Assembly: GCF_000144405.1 (NCBI RefSeq)
Contig: NC_014370.1
Location: 997,501-1,061,500 of the forward strand
Origin: Prevotella melaninogenica ATCC 25845
Lineage (GTDB): Bacteria > Bacteroidota > Bacteroidia > Bacteroidales > Bacteroidaceae
Direction of reading: 5' to 3'
Length of the DNA stretch: 64,000 nt
Every line of letters begins with the position of its first letter. Position 1 is the stretch's first letter. Shown here one piece after another: positions 38,470 to 47,196 of the stretch. Below the pieces are notes generated by a model. It did not search any database and was not told where the DNA came from. It was given only the letters and a program-made list of their open reading frames with translations. Both the position numbers and the translations under genes were made by a program.

Positions 38470-39002
38470 TGGAACAGAAAAAGAGTCTTTCAAAAATTAT
38501 AGCAACAATCGTTTTTGGTATTGTTTTCATCATTATTGCTATTGTATCTTGTAATCAAAGCAAAACAATAGAAGGCAGTAACAATGGAGATACTGTTGCT
38601 GCAAAGGAGTTTACACCACATGTTGAGAATGGTAAACTAAATATTGATTTACAGAGTATTACCTCTATTCGCTTTCCTAAATATAAGACAACAAAAGCAA
38701 TACCTTTTATACCCGACTCTGTTAGTTTAGCGGCTGATGAAGAATCGGTAGAAAGTGGCAACTATTCAGCAACACTACTTCTTGATACGATTCCAAATAA
38801 AGAGTTTTATCAGAGAATAGATCTTGCAGCACAGCATGATACGTGTTGGGATATTAACAAATTTGCTTATACTTACGAAAGAAAAGATAAAGCTGGAGGT
38901 GTGTATAAAGTCGTATTTAGTAAAGGTGGACAGCAGATATTTGTCACTCATCTGAATAAAGACATGATAAAAAATACGAATCAAACGAAGCCGAACAAAT
39001 AA
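38469..39002 (+). CDS. Hypothetical lipoprotein or membrane-anchored protein
   Basis: 177 residues. The N-terminus has a hydrophobic segment ending in a lipobox-like 'IAIVSC' (Cys28), so it is likely exported. The body has no motif I recognise ('VENGKLNIDLQSITSIRFPKYKTTKAIPFIPDSVSL'). The start overlaps the helicase stop by one base (TAATG), indicating translational coupling. Confidence 0.65.
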   Translation: MEQKKSLSKIIATIVFGIVFIIIAIVSCNQSKTIEGSNNGDTVAAKEFTPHVENGKLNIDLQSITSIRFPKYKTTKAIPFIPDSVSLAADEESVESGNYSATLLLDTIPNKEFYQRIDLAAQHDTCWDINKFAYTYERKDKAGGVYKVVFSKGGQQIFVTHLNKDMIKNTNQTKPNK

Positions 39003-39068
39003 ACATCACAATACACCCTAATTATGCTTAGGTTCTAAATGAACCAGTTTAGGTTTAATAAAACGCAT

Positions 39069-39107
39069 AAAAAAAGTGTCAAAGCAAGTAGCTTCGACAC
39101 TTTTTTT
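39069..39107. terminator. Bidirectional intrinsic terminator
   Basis: AAAAAAAGTGTC and GACACTTTTTTT flank an inner AAGC/GCTT pair; A-run on one side and T-run on the other suit termination of both the lipoprotein gene (+) and the ferritin gene (-). Confidence 0.9.
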
Positions 39108-39123
39108 ATATCCTTTTTAAGTC

Positions 39124-39609
39124 TTAACGAGCCTGCTCAAGCTTGCTATCAATATGTGCAATAGCATGGCTTTCCAAGTGAGCGAATGAATCGAGAATAT
39201 CCTTAACATTCTTCTCTTCCTCTACTTGCTCATCAATATACTTTGCAATGAAGTTCTGTGATGCGCGGTCCTTCTCCTCATCAGCAACATCTGCCAACTT
39301 GTTGATAAGTTCTGTAACCTTCTGCTCATGCGCAAATGTATCAACAAAGGCCTCCTTAGCGTCTGTCCAACTTGTCTTAACGGCATCGATACTGGTAAGG
39401 ATAACCTCACCACCACGATGAAGAACAAACTGAGCCATATCCATTGCGTGCTGTCTCTCCTCTTCAGCCTGCTTGTACATCCAACTTGAGAAGCCCTTCC
39501 AGCCTTCCTTACGGAACCAGCATGACATCTGTAAATAGAGATTTGATGACCACATTTCTGCCGCAATCTGCGCATTGAACGCATCCTGCATCTTCTTTGA
39601 TATATTCAT
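39124..39609 (-). CDS. ftnA: Bacterial non-haem ferritin
   Basis: Iron-storage ferritin, 161 residues, four-helix bundle. Ferroxidase residues are visible: Glu in 'QIAAEMWSSNLYLQM', 'YKQAEEERQHAMDMAQFVLHRGG' (E-x-x-H), and 'FIAKYIDEQVEEEKNVKDIL' with Glu residues. No haem-binding methionine as in bacterioferritin. Monocistronic, with a terminator downstream. Protects against iron-driven oxygen damage in anaerobes. Confidence 0.95.
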   Translation of the reverse strand: MNISKKMQDAFNAQIAAEMWSSNLYLQMSCWFRKEGWKGFSSWMYKQAEEERQHAMDMAQFVLHRGGEVILTSIDAVKTSWTDAKEAFVDTFAHEQKVTELINKLADVADEEKDRASQNFIAKYIDEQVEEEKNVKDILDSFAHLESHAIAHIDSKLEQAR

Positions 39610-39815
39610 TTCTTGTTCTTTTTAATTAGTAATTAATTACTTACTTCGTTAGTCACTAATAATAATTCCGACTGCAAAATTACAACATTATTGTTATTTT
39701 TCCAAATTATCAGCCCAAAAATATGATTTTTTCACATGCTTATTAAACTCATATCACACATCTATTTTATCATCCCAGCTATATTTATACTCTTTTTTAG
39801 GTGATATGTTATTGC

Positions 39816-39858
39816 CCCGCACATGTCGTACTGATGATAAACACCAATGGTGCTGAGC
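39816..39858. repeat. 22-bp-periodic palindrome array, locus c (2 degenerate units)
   Basis: CAC occurs at 39820 ('GCACATGTCGTAC') and 39842 ('ACACCAATGGTGC'), again 22 bp apart. It lies in the 465-bp gap between the ferritin start and the ilvE terminator; otherwise that gap is AT-rich with no gene seen. Confidence 0.5.
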
Positions 39859-39971
39859 ACTAATTAAGTTGCTATATATTGCTATGAAAAAGTGTATTTT
39901 TATATTATTGGGATGAGGTCTACACCCAAACGGGAATACAAACGTATTTCATCTTACTTTTATATATCAAA

Positions 39972-40029
39972 AAAGATTTGCATCAAAGCGGTTACTAAAA
40001 GTAAACCTGAACTTTGATACAAATCTTTG
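39972..40029 (-). terminator. Terminator-like hairpin downstream of ilvE
   Basis: AAAGATTTG...ATCAAAG (39972-39988) pairs with CTTTGAT...AAATCTTTG (40012-40029). On the minus strand the stem is followed by TTTTTTGATATA, which suits ilvE. Confidence 0.8.
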
Positions 40030-40074
40030 TTTTCTATACTTATCTTTATAAGTGCATTCTCGTTCTACAAAAGA

Positions 40075-41091
40075 TTATTCAATTACTACAGTTGTCCAAC
40101 CATGCTTGTCTTCTATCGTGCCATACTGAATACTACGGAGAGTTTCATAAAGCTTGGTAGACCATGGTCCTGGTTTGTCACCAAAATTATAAACTTTACC
40201 CGTCTCCATATCATCAAGATGTGATATCGGAGAGATAACTGCTGCTGTACCACAAGCACCAGCTTCTTCAAAGCTATCCAATTCATCTTCTGAAATAGGA
40301 CGACGCTCTACCTTCATTCCAAGGTCTTCAGCAATCTGCATCAGACTCTTGTTCGTTATAGATGGCAAGATAGAACTTGACTTAGGAGTAACATAAGTAT
40401 CATCCTTGATACCAAAGAAGTTGGCTGCACCACACTCGTCAACATACTTCTTCTCCTTTGCATCCAAATAGAACTCTGAGGCATAACCTTGCTCATGTGC
40501 ACGACGATTTGCTCTAAGTGATGCAGCATAGTTACCACCAACCTTATACATACCAGTTCCCAATGGAGCAGCACGGTCAACATCACGAACAATAACATAA
40601 GGATTAGCACAGAAGCCACCCTTAAAGTAAGGACCAACAGGAGTAACAAAGATTAAGAAGCAATATTCCTCTGCTGGACGAACACCCACCTGAGCAGATG
40701 TACCAATTAACAACGGACGAATATAGAGTGAAGCACCACTCTCGTAAGGTGGGATATATTCTTGATTAAGACGAACAACTTTTTTAACCATTTCTGCAAA
40801 CAACTCTGTTGGTACTTCTGGCATTACAATACCACGACTTGTATTCTGCAAACGTTTTGCATTTTCTTCTACACGAAAAACACGCACTTTACCATCTGGA
40901 CAACGATATGCCTTCAATCCCTCAAAAGCCTCTTGACCATAGTGAAGACAAGTTGCTGCCATGTGAAGTTTAAGATACTCATCTGAACTGACTTCTACCT
41001 CACCCCACTTTCCATTGCGATAGTAACAGCGAACATTATAATCAGTTGGCATATAGCCAAATGATAAACTTGACCATTCTATATCCTTCAT
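40075..41091 (-). CDS. ilvE: Branched-chain amino acid aminotransferase
   Basis: PLP enzyme for the last step of Val/Leu/Ile synthesis, fold type IV, 338 residues. 'SLHYGQEAFEGLKAYR'-type stretch appears as 'CLHYGQEAFEGLKAYRCPDGKVRVFR'; the PLP lysine region is 'GTGMYKVGGNYAASLRA', and the C-terminal 'ERRPISEDELDSFEEAGACGTAAVISPI' matches the type II BCAT group. A minus-strand -7 box (TACTTTTG, 41139-41132) lies upstream. Single-gene unit. Confidence 0.95.
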   Translation of the reverse strand: MKDIEWSSLSFGYMPTDYNVRCYYRNGKWGEVEVSSDEYLKLHMAATCLHYGQEAFEGLKAYRCPDGKVRVFRVEENAKRLQNTSRGIVMPEVPTELFAEMVKKVVRLNQEYIPPYESGASLYIRPLLIGTSAQVGVRPAEEYCFLIFVTPVGPYFKGGFCANPYVIVRDVDRAAPLGTGMYKVGGNYAASLRANRRAHEQGYASEFYLDAKEKKYVDECGAANFFGIKDDTYVTPKSSSILPSITNKSLMQIAEDLGMKVERRPISEDELDSFEEAGACGTAAVISPISHLDDMETGKVYNFGDKPGPWSTKLYETLRSIQYGTIEDKHGWTTVVIE

Positions 41092-41218
41092 ATTATTTTC
41101 GTGTTAAGTTATTATTCATGACAATTATCTACAAAAGTAAACAAAATATTCTTACCATGCAACCAAATAACAAGTTAATTAAACTTACATTTCGTTTTCT
41201 AAATAAGAAAAAAGAGAA

Positions 41219-41407
41219 TTATTGCTTTTCTAAAAGCTTTTGAATCTCGTTGTCGGTACGCTTAAGCTTTTGTTTACAGAGCTTTACTAACTCTTGAGCT
41301 TCTTTTAATTGGGCGGCCATAGAGTCTATATCAAGTTCTCCACGTTCCATTTTATCTACAATAGCTTCCAATTTATGAACTGCTTCTTCGTATTTTATTT
41401 CTTTCAT
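41219..41407 (-). CDS. xseB: Exodeoxyribonuclease VII small subunit
   Basis: 62-residue helical protein: 'KYEEAVHKLEAIVDKMERGELDIDSMAAQLKEAQELVKLCKQKL', the XseB signature. It wraps the large subunit. Located 40 bp downstream of xseA on the same strand, the common arrangement. Confidence 0.93.
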   Translation of the reverse strand: MKEIKYEEAVHKLEAIVDKMERGELDIDSMAAQLKEAQELVKLCKQKLKRTDNEIQKLLEKQ

Positions 41408-41447
41408 TGCCTTTTTACATTTATAATATATGGAATAATATGCTCTT

Positions 41448-42752
41448 TTAGGATAAACGTTCCACCTTACTCTCTACCTCGCCAGTCTCAAAACGTGTTG
41501 TTATCGTATCACCTATCTTTAAGTCTTTAGCGTTACGAATTGTCCTACCATTACACAATGTAATACTGTACCCACGCTTTAAGAGTAAAGAAGGATCAAG
41601 TAACCTTGCTCGCTGCTCAAGTATATCGAGTCGATGCTGCTCAACAGACAACTTATTTTGCAGTGTCAGTAACATACAATTTTGTAACGTGCTTAAATAA
41701 AATTCTGCCTGTTTTATAGCTTCATTCATTCTCATCACCAGCCGTTGGGATAAGCCTTCAAGCCAAGCATCCTGCTTTGTACGAACCACAGAGAACAATA
41801 CTGGAATATGTGAACCAATATGTTGAATACGCATTTTCTCAACCTCTAAGGCCTTCTTCACACCATCGATTATCGCAGCTTGCGCGTTTTCTACTCTCAT
41901 CAACGTTGAAGCAATATGGTCTATGAGATAAGCAGCAGCGGCAGTTGGCGTTTTCATACGTTGAAACGATACCATATCCAAGATGCTTTCATCACGTTCG
42001 TGCCCAATACCTGTTATAATTGGTAATGGAAAGTTTGCCACATTCTCAGCAAGATTCAAGGTATCAAAACCGCTAAGGTCGGCTGTTGCGCCACCACCAC
42101 GAATGATAACAACACAATCGAAATCTTCTTCACGACTATTGATTTGATTCAATGCGTTTATTATACTCTGTTCAACAGAGTCGCCCTGCATAATAGCAGG
42201 AAACAATTCTACGTGGAAATAGAGTCCATAATCATTAGTTTCTAACTGATTACAGAAGTCACCATAACCAGCAGCGGTCTCAGAAGAGATAACAGCTATA
42301 CGCTGAGCAAACATCGGAAGACAAAGTTCTTTTTGCAAATCAAAGACTCCTTCTGCCTTTAATTGACGGATAATCTCTTGCCGCTTACGCATCATATCAC
42401 CCATCGTATACTCAGGATTGATATCATCAACTATCCAAGAGAAGCCATACTGAGGATGAAATTGAGCATGAACTTGTAACATTACTTTCATTCCAGCTCG
42501 TATTTCCTGACCTGTAATACGAATAAAAGCTGGCTTAATAAGTGTCCAAATGTTGCTCCAACACTTTGCTGAAGCACGTGCTATAGGTACATTGCTCCCT
42601 TCGTTCTTCTCAATCAGCTCCATATAACAGTGTCCACGATTCTCACGGGCCTCAGACAATTCTGCTTCCACCCAATAAGAACGTGACAGGGTTGCGTCTA
42701 TCACATCTGCGACAAGACTGTTTAATTCAAATAACGAAAGTGCTTTGGTCAT
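41448..42752 (-). CDS. xseA: Exodeoxyribonuclease VII large subunit
   Basis: 434 residues. N-terminal OB-fold domain (about 1-100, 'YWVEAELSEARENRGHCYMELIEK'), catalytic domain with 'RIAVISSETAAGYGDF', 'VVIIRGGGATADLSGFDTLNLAENVANFPLPIITGIGHERDESILDMVS' and 'KTPTAAAAYLID', then the coiled coil and C-terminal 'LLKRGYSITLCNGRTIRNAKDLKIGDTITTRFETGEVESKV'. Degrades single-stranded DNA into short oligonucleotides. Forms an operon with xseB and lies downstream of the subtilase gene. Confidence 0.96.
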   Translation of the reverse strand: MTKALSLFELNSLVADVIDATLSRSYWVEAELSEARENRGHCYMELIEKNEGSNVPIARASAKCWSNIWTLIKPAFIRITGQEIRAGMKVMLQVHAQFHPQYGFSWIVDDINPEYTMGDMMRKRQEIIRQLKAEGVFDLQKELCLPMFAQRIAVISSETAAGYGDFCNQLETNDYGLYFHVELFPAIMQGDSVEQSIINALNQINSREEDFDCVVIIRGGGATADLSGFDTLNLAENVANFPLPIITGIGHERDESILDMVSFQRMKTPTAAAAYLIDHIASTLMRVENAQAAIIDGVKKALEVEKMRIQHIGSHIPVLFSVVRTKQDAWLEGLSQRLVMRMNEAIKQAEFYLSTLQNCMLLTLQNKLSVEQHRLDILEQRARLLDPSLLLKRGYSITLCNGRTIRNAKDLKIGDTITTRFETGEVESKVERLS

Positions 42753-42780
42753 CTTTTAGAAATATATGTTTCACTAACCA

Positions 42781-44202
42781 TTACTGATTATAACGAGTTG
42801 CTGACTGATAGGCTGACCAAAAGTCAGGTATACCATATCCCATTATATTGTCAGGAGATTGACAATTATTTCCCGATTGACGAATAATATCTATTATCTC
42901 TTTTGCTGATTTATTAGGGCATGCCTGCCACAAACAGGCTACCATACCAGCTATGAGTGGACAAGCGAACGATGTTCCATTGTCTGGTATGATATATCCC
43001 CTACCCGATACGACATTTGTTGGACATCCATAAGCCATTACATCTGGCTTAATACGCCCATCAGCTGTAGGACCTATCGATGAAAAAGGAGCATTAACTT
43101 TATCAAGAGAAACTGCTCCCACGGTAAGAATATCATGAGCATCAGCAGGAACATTAATCTTCTTCCAAGTTCCCATACCATCGTTACCTGCACTATTTAC
43201 AAGTATCATTCCCTTACTTGCCAAACGTGATGCTGCTTGAGAAATTGCTGCAGTTCGTCCATTTAAATCTGCGTAACGATAGTTCATAGATATGTCATCA
43301 AAGCCGTGATAGCCCAAAGATGAACTAATGATATCAACACCTACAGAATCAGAAAACTCAACTGCAGCTATCCAAAAATCTTCTTCTGCAGGACTTTCTG
43401 TCGAATAGTCTTCCGTACGAAGCAACCAGAAATCAGCTTTAGGAGCAGTACCCACAAACACCGTAGGCTGGTTCATCGCTATTGTTGACAAAGTCTTAGT
43501 ACCATGATCCATCTCTTTATAGACATCATTATCGTACCCTGCAACAAAGTTATGTGTACCTTTTATATTGAGATTCCTAAAGGCAGCAATCTTATCCACA
43601 TTCATAAAGCCTGCATCCAACACTGCGATAGTCATACCTTGTCCCATAAAACCAAGGTTGTGCAGCTTTCTACCATTCAAACTCTCAATTTGCCCCTTAC
43701 CCATACCATAATAGTCGTGAACCGTAGAATCAAGAGATTGAAGTTCAGAATTATAACGAACACGTTGAGAAAGTGGACGGATAGAGTCTGGAGAGACAAA
43801 TACCAGCTTACTATCTTTCACAAAAGACAATACTTTTAAGTCTTCTAACGTTTGGCGATTATTGCCACGCACAAGAACAGAGTTATTCCATTTACTCACA
43901 GCAACAACCTTACCACCTCTCTTCTTTATCTGTTGAATATAATCTGGTGATACCGGTAGGTCTGTCGAATCAAGCTTTAATCCCTGACGTTCACGTCGAA
44001 GAAGAGAAGCTTTTGATAGAAATTTCTCTGGTTTATCCAAGGAATAAGGTGTTCCATTCTTATCTTTTAAAGTAACACGGAACATATAACACTTTCCTCC
44101 TGGGTAACTTATCAAGCCACCACTCTTATTAGAAGCTAATAAAGTAGCGCTGACCAGTATAAATAGGAATATAATATAATTTCTGAGATAAGTTTGTTTC
44201 AT
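42781..44202 (-). CDS. Secreted subtilisin-like serine protease (S8)
   Basis: 473 residues from ATG 44202; the TTG three codons earlier sits in a -7 box (TAAGTTTG, 44216-44209), so the mRNA is close to leaderless. Signal peptide about 1-24. An inhibitor-like prodomain region (about 30-150) precedes the catalytic domain with Asp196 ('AVLDAG'), His233 ('DHGT'), Asn340 ('SAGND') and Ser411 ('NGTSFACP'). No C-terminal sorting domain of the type IX kind is visible. Probably a periplasmic or surface protease; targets unknown. Confidence 0.9.
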   Translation of the reverse strand: MKQTYLRNYIIFLFILVSATLLASNKSGGLISYPGGKCYMFRVTLKDKNGTPYSLDKPEKFLSKASLLRRERQGLKLDSTDLPVSPDYIQQIKKRGGKVVAVSKWNNSVLVRGNNRQTLEDLKVLSFVKDSKLVFVSPDSIRPLSQRVRYNSELQSLDSTVHDYYGMGKGQIESLNGRKLHNLGFMGQGMTIAVLDAGFMNVDKIAAFRNLNIKGTHNFVAGYDNDVYKEMDHGTKTLSTIAMNQPTVFVGTAPKADFWLLRTEDYSTESPAEEDFWIAAVEFSDSVGVDIISSSLGYHGFDDISMNYRYADLNGRTAAISQAASRLASKGMILVNSAGNDGMGTWKKINVPADAHDILTVGAVSLDKVNAPFSSIGPTADGRIKPDVMAYGCPTNVVSGRGYIIPDNGTSFACPLIAGMVACLWQACPNKSAKEIIDIIRQSGNNCQSPDNIMGYGIPDFWSAYQSATRYNQ

Positions 44203-44300
44203 AATCTGCAAACTTACACAAAATAATTGAATTATACCGCAGATATAAAAAGAAATTAGATAAATAAAAAAGGATTTCCTTTATTAGGAAATCCTTCTTG

Positions 44301-44373
44301 TACACCCTTAGGGATTCGAACCCTAGACCCACTGATTAAGAGTCAGTTGCTCTACCAACTGAGCTAAGGGTGC
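44301..44373 (-). tRNA. tRNA-Lys (anticodon CTT)
   Basis: A 73-nt cloverleaf read on the minus strand: acceptor GCACCCT/AGGGTGT, D arm GCTC...GAGC, anticodon stem ACTGA/TCAGT around loop CTCTTAA (anticodon CTT), T arm with GGTTCGAA. CCA is not encoded. Second of two tandem copies in transcription order. Confidence 0.95.
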
Positions 44374-44412
44374 ATGCTAAACGAAAAGACTTGGGTTAGA
44401 AATCAATTCTTG

Positions 44413-44485
44413 TACACCCTTAGGGATTCGAACCCTAGACCCACTGATTAAGAGTCAGTTGCTCTACCAACTGAGCTAAGGGTGC
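44413..44485 (-). tRNA. tRNA-Lys (anticodon CTT), tandem copy
   Basis: Same sequence as the gene at 44301-44373, separated by 39 bp. The flanks 'TTCTTGTACACCC' are also shared, so the repeat unit extends slightly beyond the tRNA and suggests a recent tandem duplication. Confidence 0.95.
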
Positions 44486-44737
44486 TCATTTCGTTTTTGC
44501 GAGTGCAAAGGTATTACTTTTTTGCGAATTAACCAAACTTTTCTATCTTTTTTTAGTCATAAATCAGTCGATAATATTATGCCATCAGGCTGAAAGTTTA
44601 GTATAACTACGTGATAATATGAGTATTACAAAATGACATGGTTCTAAAAGGAAACAATTATTTTTATGTATTTATAATTATCTTTCGCTCCAGATAAGTA
44701 AATTCAGACGCCTTTGATGCCTAATCAACTTATATAA

Positions 44738-44941
44738 TTTAACCCAATTCGATCATTAGAGCCTAAACATATTTTGTTTTATTATCGAGCAGATTGTTTG
44801 GCTTTGGAACGCAGGCGTAGCGGGCTACGTCAAGTTAAAAAGACGGACAAGATGCCGATAAGAAAATAAAAGATGTTAGGAAACAACACAAAAACAAGAA
44901 TTCCTGAAACATTGTGGTCTAATGACCGCATTTGGGTTAAA
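44738..44941 (+). mobile_element. MITE-like element, full copy 2 (204 bp)
   Basis: Counterpart of 24627-24831 in the same orientation. Tips TTTAACCC and GGGTTAAA; the interior carries a perfect palindrome CGTAGCGGGCTACG (about 44817-44830), which has two transitions in copy 1. No ORF. It lies between the tRNA-Lys pair and the exporter's terminator. Confidence 0.8.
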
Positions 44942-44947
44942 CAAAAT

Positions 44948-44977
44948 GAGGATGAAACCTACAACAGTTTCATCCTC
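44948..44977 (-). terminator. Intrinsic terminator of the ThrE-type exporter gene
   Basis: GAGGATGAAAC (44948-44958) pairs with GTTTCATCCTC (44967-44977); on the minus strand it is followed by ATTTTGTTT. Confidence 0.85.
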
Positions 44978-45005
44978 ATAATATCGTTTTATAATGATTT
45001 CTCTA

Positions 45006-46421
45006 TTATATATTATACTGATGCAAATCAACGAACTTACCACGCTGGCGACGCTCATCAATCATACGTTGTAGCTTTGCCTTGCGATGTGGCGCAATCC
45101 ATTTTTTCGCAAAAATGTTAGGAATAGCAACACCAAGAGCAATACAAACTAAGACTAACGAACCATTGATTGCAAAAGACATAGCATGCGTTACTTCTCC
45201 AACAACACCCTGCATCCCCATAAAACCATAAAGTGCACGATACATTAATACACCTGGAACAATAGGGATAACAGCAGGAATAGTGATACACTGATGTGGT
45301 GTATGGAGGATATGGACAGCCTTAATATTAATGATAGATATCAATGCCGAGCCACAAAGTGAACCAACAACTATTCCAAGTCCAAGACCAGCATTTCCTG
45401 TTGAAGGGTCAAGGAAAACGAAGTTACGCGTACAAACACAGATTATACCTCCAACCGCAATCCAAGGCATTAAACGATATGGAATATTATAAATCGTTGC
45501 AAAGCCCATAGCAGAAATTGCAGCAGCAACAGCATAGACATAGAAAGAGTGATGAGGAATAGTAGGGAGGTCTTTTGCAAAACCATCAAAACTACCACAC
45601 TTAATTGCCAACATAATACCAAATGACATTGCTATGACAATAAGAAGCGTGTTCATTGCACGGACTAATCCCGTGTTTATATGATTGTCTAACAAGTCAT
45701 TAACAGCGTTTATTAAAGGGACTCCTGGAACAATATAAAGGGCACAAGCTAAGAGTGGATGCCAAGGAGTTTCTGTAAACAGAATTGGACGAAGGAACTC
45801 TGGTAGCGCTGCTTGAACGGTAGGTGTAGAGAGAAAAGACGACAACCATGCAAGAATTGTACTAACAAAAGCCGCAACAGCAAAGTTAGCATAAAGATTA
45901 GAACCAGAATGATTCAAGAACATACGAAGACGATTACCCAATATAGCGGCAATAGAAGCATAGAAGAAAGCTGTCCAATCACAACCGAACTGAATACAGA
46001 ATCCACCACAAGCAAGTCCTGCACCAATAGCAATTATCCAATCCTTGTAATAGTGTTTACCATTAGCAATCTTCTCAAGTTCCTCTTCATACTTGTCTAA
46101 CGAATAGTCCTTTTGAATAGCACGCCATGAGAGTTTTGAAACTTCCTGAATAGCAAGCATATTAATTACATGCTTATCACAACGCTGCATCTTAGAAAAA
46201 CTATGATATTCGTCACTAACATTCACCTGCAACATATAATAATCAATGTTCATGTGCAGATTCTCTTTGGGAAGTCCCAAATAAGCTGCTGTACGCTCCA
46301 TATTTCGCTTCACACGACTCGTATCAGCAGAACTTTCCATAAGAATTTGCCCTGTACGAAGGAGCAAATCGAGTTTTCTACGAAGGGTTTTCTTGGAACA
46401 ATCCATCTGTTTTTCGTCCAT
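45006..46421 (-). CDS. Threonine/serine exporter, fused ThrE type
   Basis: 471 residues from ATG 46421 (the frame also opens with TTG at 46430). The soluble N-terminal part (about 1-120) carries DUF1212 wording ('LLLRTGQILMESSADTSRVKRNMERTAAYLG'); ten membrane helices follow, made of the ThrE domain and a second DUF3815-like domain ('CTRNFVFLDPSTGNAGLGLGIVVGSLCGSALISIINI', 'ITIPAVIPIVPGVLMYRALYG'). In many bacteria these two parts are separate genes. Predicted amino-acid exporter. A minus-strand -7 box TACCTTTG at 46460-46453 precedes it. Confidence 0.88.
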   Translation of the reverse strand: MDEKQMDCSKKTLRRKLDLLLRTGQILMESSADTSRVKRNMERTAAYLGLPKENLHMNIDYYMLQVNVSDEYHSFSKMQRCDKHVINMLAIQEVSKLSWRAIQKDYSLDKYEEELEKIANGKHYYKDWIIAIGAGLACGGFCIQFGCDWTAFFYASIAAILGNRLRMFLNHSGSNLYANFAVAAFVSTILAWLSSFLSTPTVQAALPEFLRPILFTETPWHPLLACALYIVPGVPLINAVNDLLDNHINTGLVRAMNTLLIVIAMSFGIMLAIKCGSFDGFAKDLPTIPHHSFYVYAVAAAISAMGFATIYNIPYRLMPWIAVGGIICVCTRNFVFLDPSTGNAGLGLGIVVGSLCGSALISIINIKAVHILHTPHQCITIPAVIPIVPGVLMYRALYGFMGMQGVVGEVTHAMSFAINGSLVLVCIALGVAIPNIFAKKWIAPHRKAKLQRMIDERRQRGKFVDLHQYNI

Positions 46422-46670
46422 ACAAAACAATCTTTAAACTTTAAAACTTTTGCAAAGGTACAATTTATTATCCGTATAGGAAAATTACGCTGCTAAAAAT
46501 CAAATCTTTAGCTTAATAATTATAGAACTTTGTTCTCAATAGTAAAAAGCTCATCAGCCTTTTCGAGTAATACTACTATAGATTTTTATGACGCAAACCC
46601 CTACACTCTTTTAGACCTATTCGTAATAAACAAGTTTTCTTATGCTTAGTAAATCTGTACATCGTAACCG

Positions 46671-46745
46671 TCCGCACCATTGGTGTTCACCGCCCGCACA
46701 AGATGTGCTAACCCTCCGCACAATATGTGCTGTCCCTCTGCACCA
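46671..46745. repeat. 22-bp-periodic palindrome array, locus d (4 units)
   Basis: Units begin at 46671, 46693, 46715 and 46737, an exact 22-bp period, with cores 'GCACCATTGGTG', 'GCACAAGATGTGC', 'GCACAATATGTGC' and a truncated 'GCACCA'. The longest of the four arrays. The rest of the 775-bp gap (46422-47196) holds the next gene's promoter and no gene I can recognise. Confidence 0.72.
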
Positions 46746-47153
46746 AATCATTTCACAAACAGTAAAATACGGTTTAATAGAAGTTTGAGAAGGTATATAT
46801 CAAAGAGTCGATGAATAAAAACAAACGGGTTTCTTTCCCTCTCCTTATTCTTCAATGCCCAAAGAATCTTCTATCAATGCCGCAACGATAACAATTTTCT
46901 CGTAGAAAACGAAGTGGACGAGAAGAATCCGAACTATAAACATTGAGTTTCTTACATCTTCGTTAGGGAATCACTTCAAAGCAGTTTTTCATCGAGGCGT
47001 TAATACCGACAACATTCTGGTAACCAAAACCTTTCTGTAGGATAAATCGATTTTAATAGAGTGTTGTAACTATGAAAATAAAGCTTCTCAAATAATTATA
47101 AAATGCAAGATGTACAATAAAACAAATAATCTTCAAAAATAAATTCCGATTTC

Positions 47154-47185
47154 TTTGGATTTCTCAAGAATGTTATATATTTTTG
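47154..47185 (+). promoter_or_regulatory. Promoter of the lipoprotein gene
   Basis: TTTG at 47154-47157, 20 nt, TATTTTTG at 47178-47185. Transcription would start near 47191, which excludes the longer frame opening at 47155. Confidence 0.65.
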
Positions 47186-47196
47186 CTCAAATCGTT

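Noticed and set aside
44873..45121. 82-codon plus-strand ORF across the MITE end and the exporter terminator
   Set aside because: It runs through a terminator hairpin and the 3' end of the exporter gene on the other strand.
46671..46745. Short regularly spaced repeats as a CRISPR array
   Set aside because: The 22-bp period leaves only ~9 bp between 13-bp palindromes, spacers are not unique-length inserts, and no cas gene is in the window.
46780..47040. Possible coding remnant on the minus strand (stretch with 'NEDVRNSMFIVRILL')
   Set aside because: Short, no recognisable family, stops nearby in the same frame; not enough to call a pseudogene.
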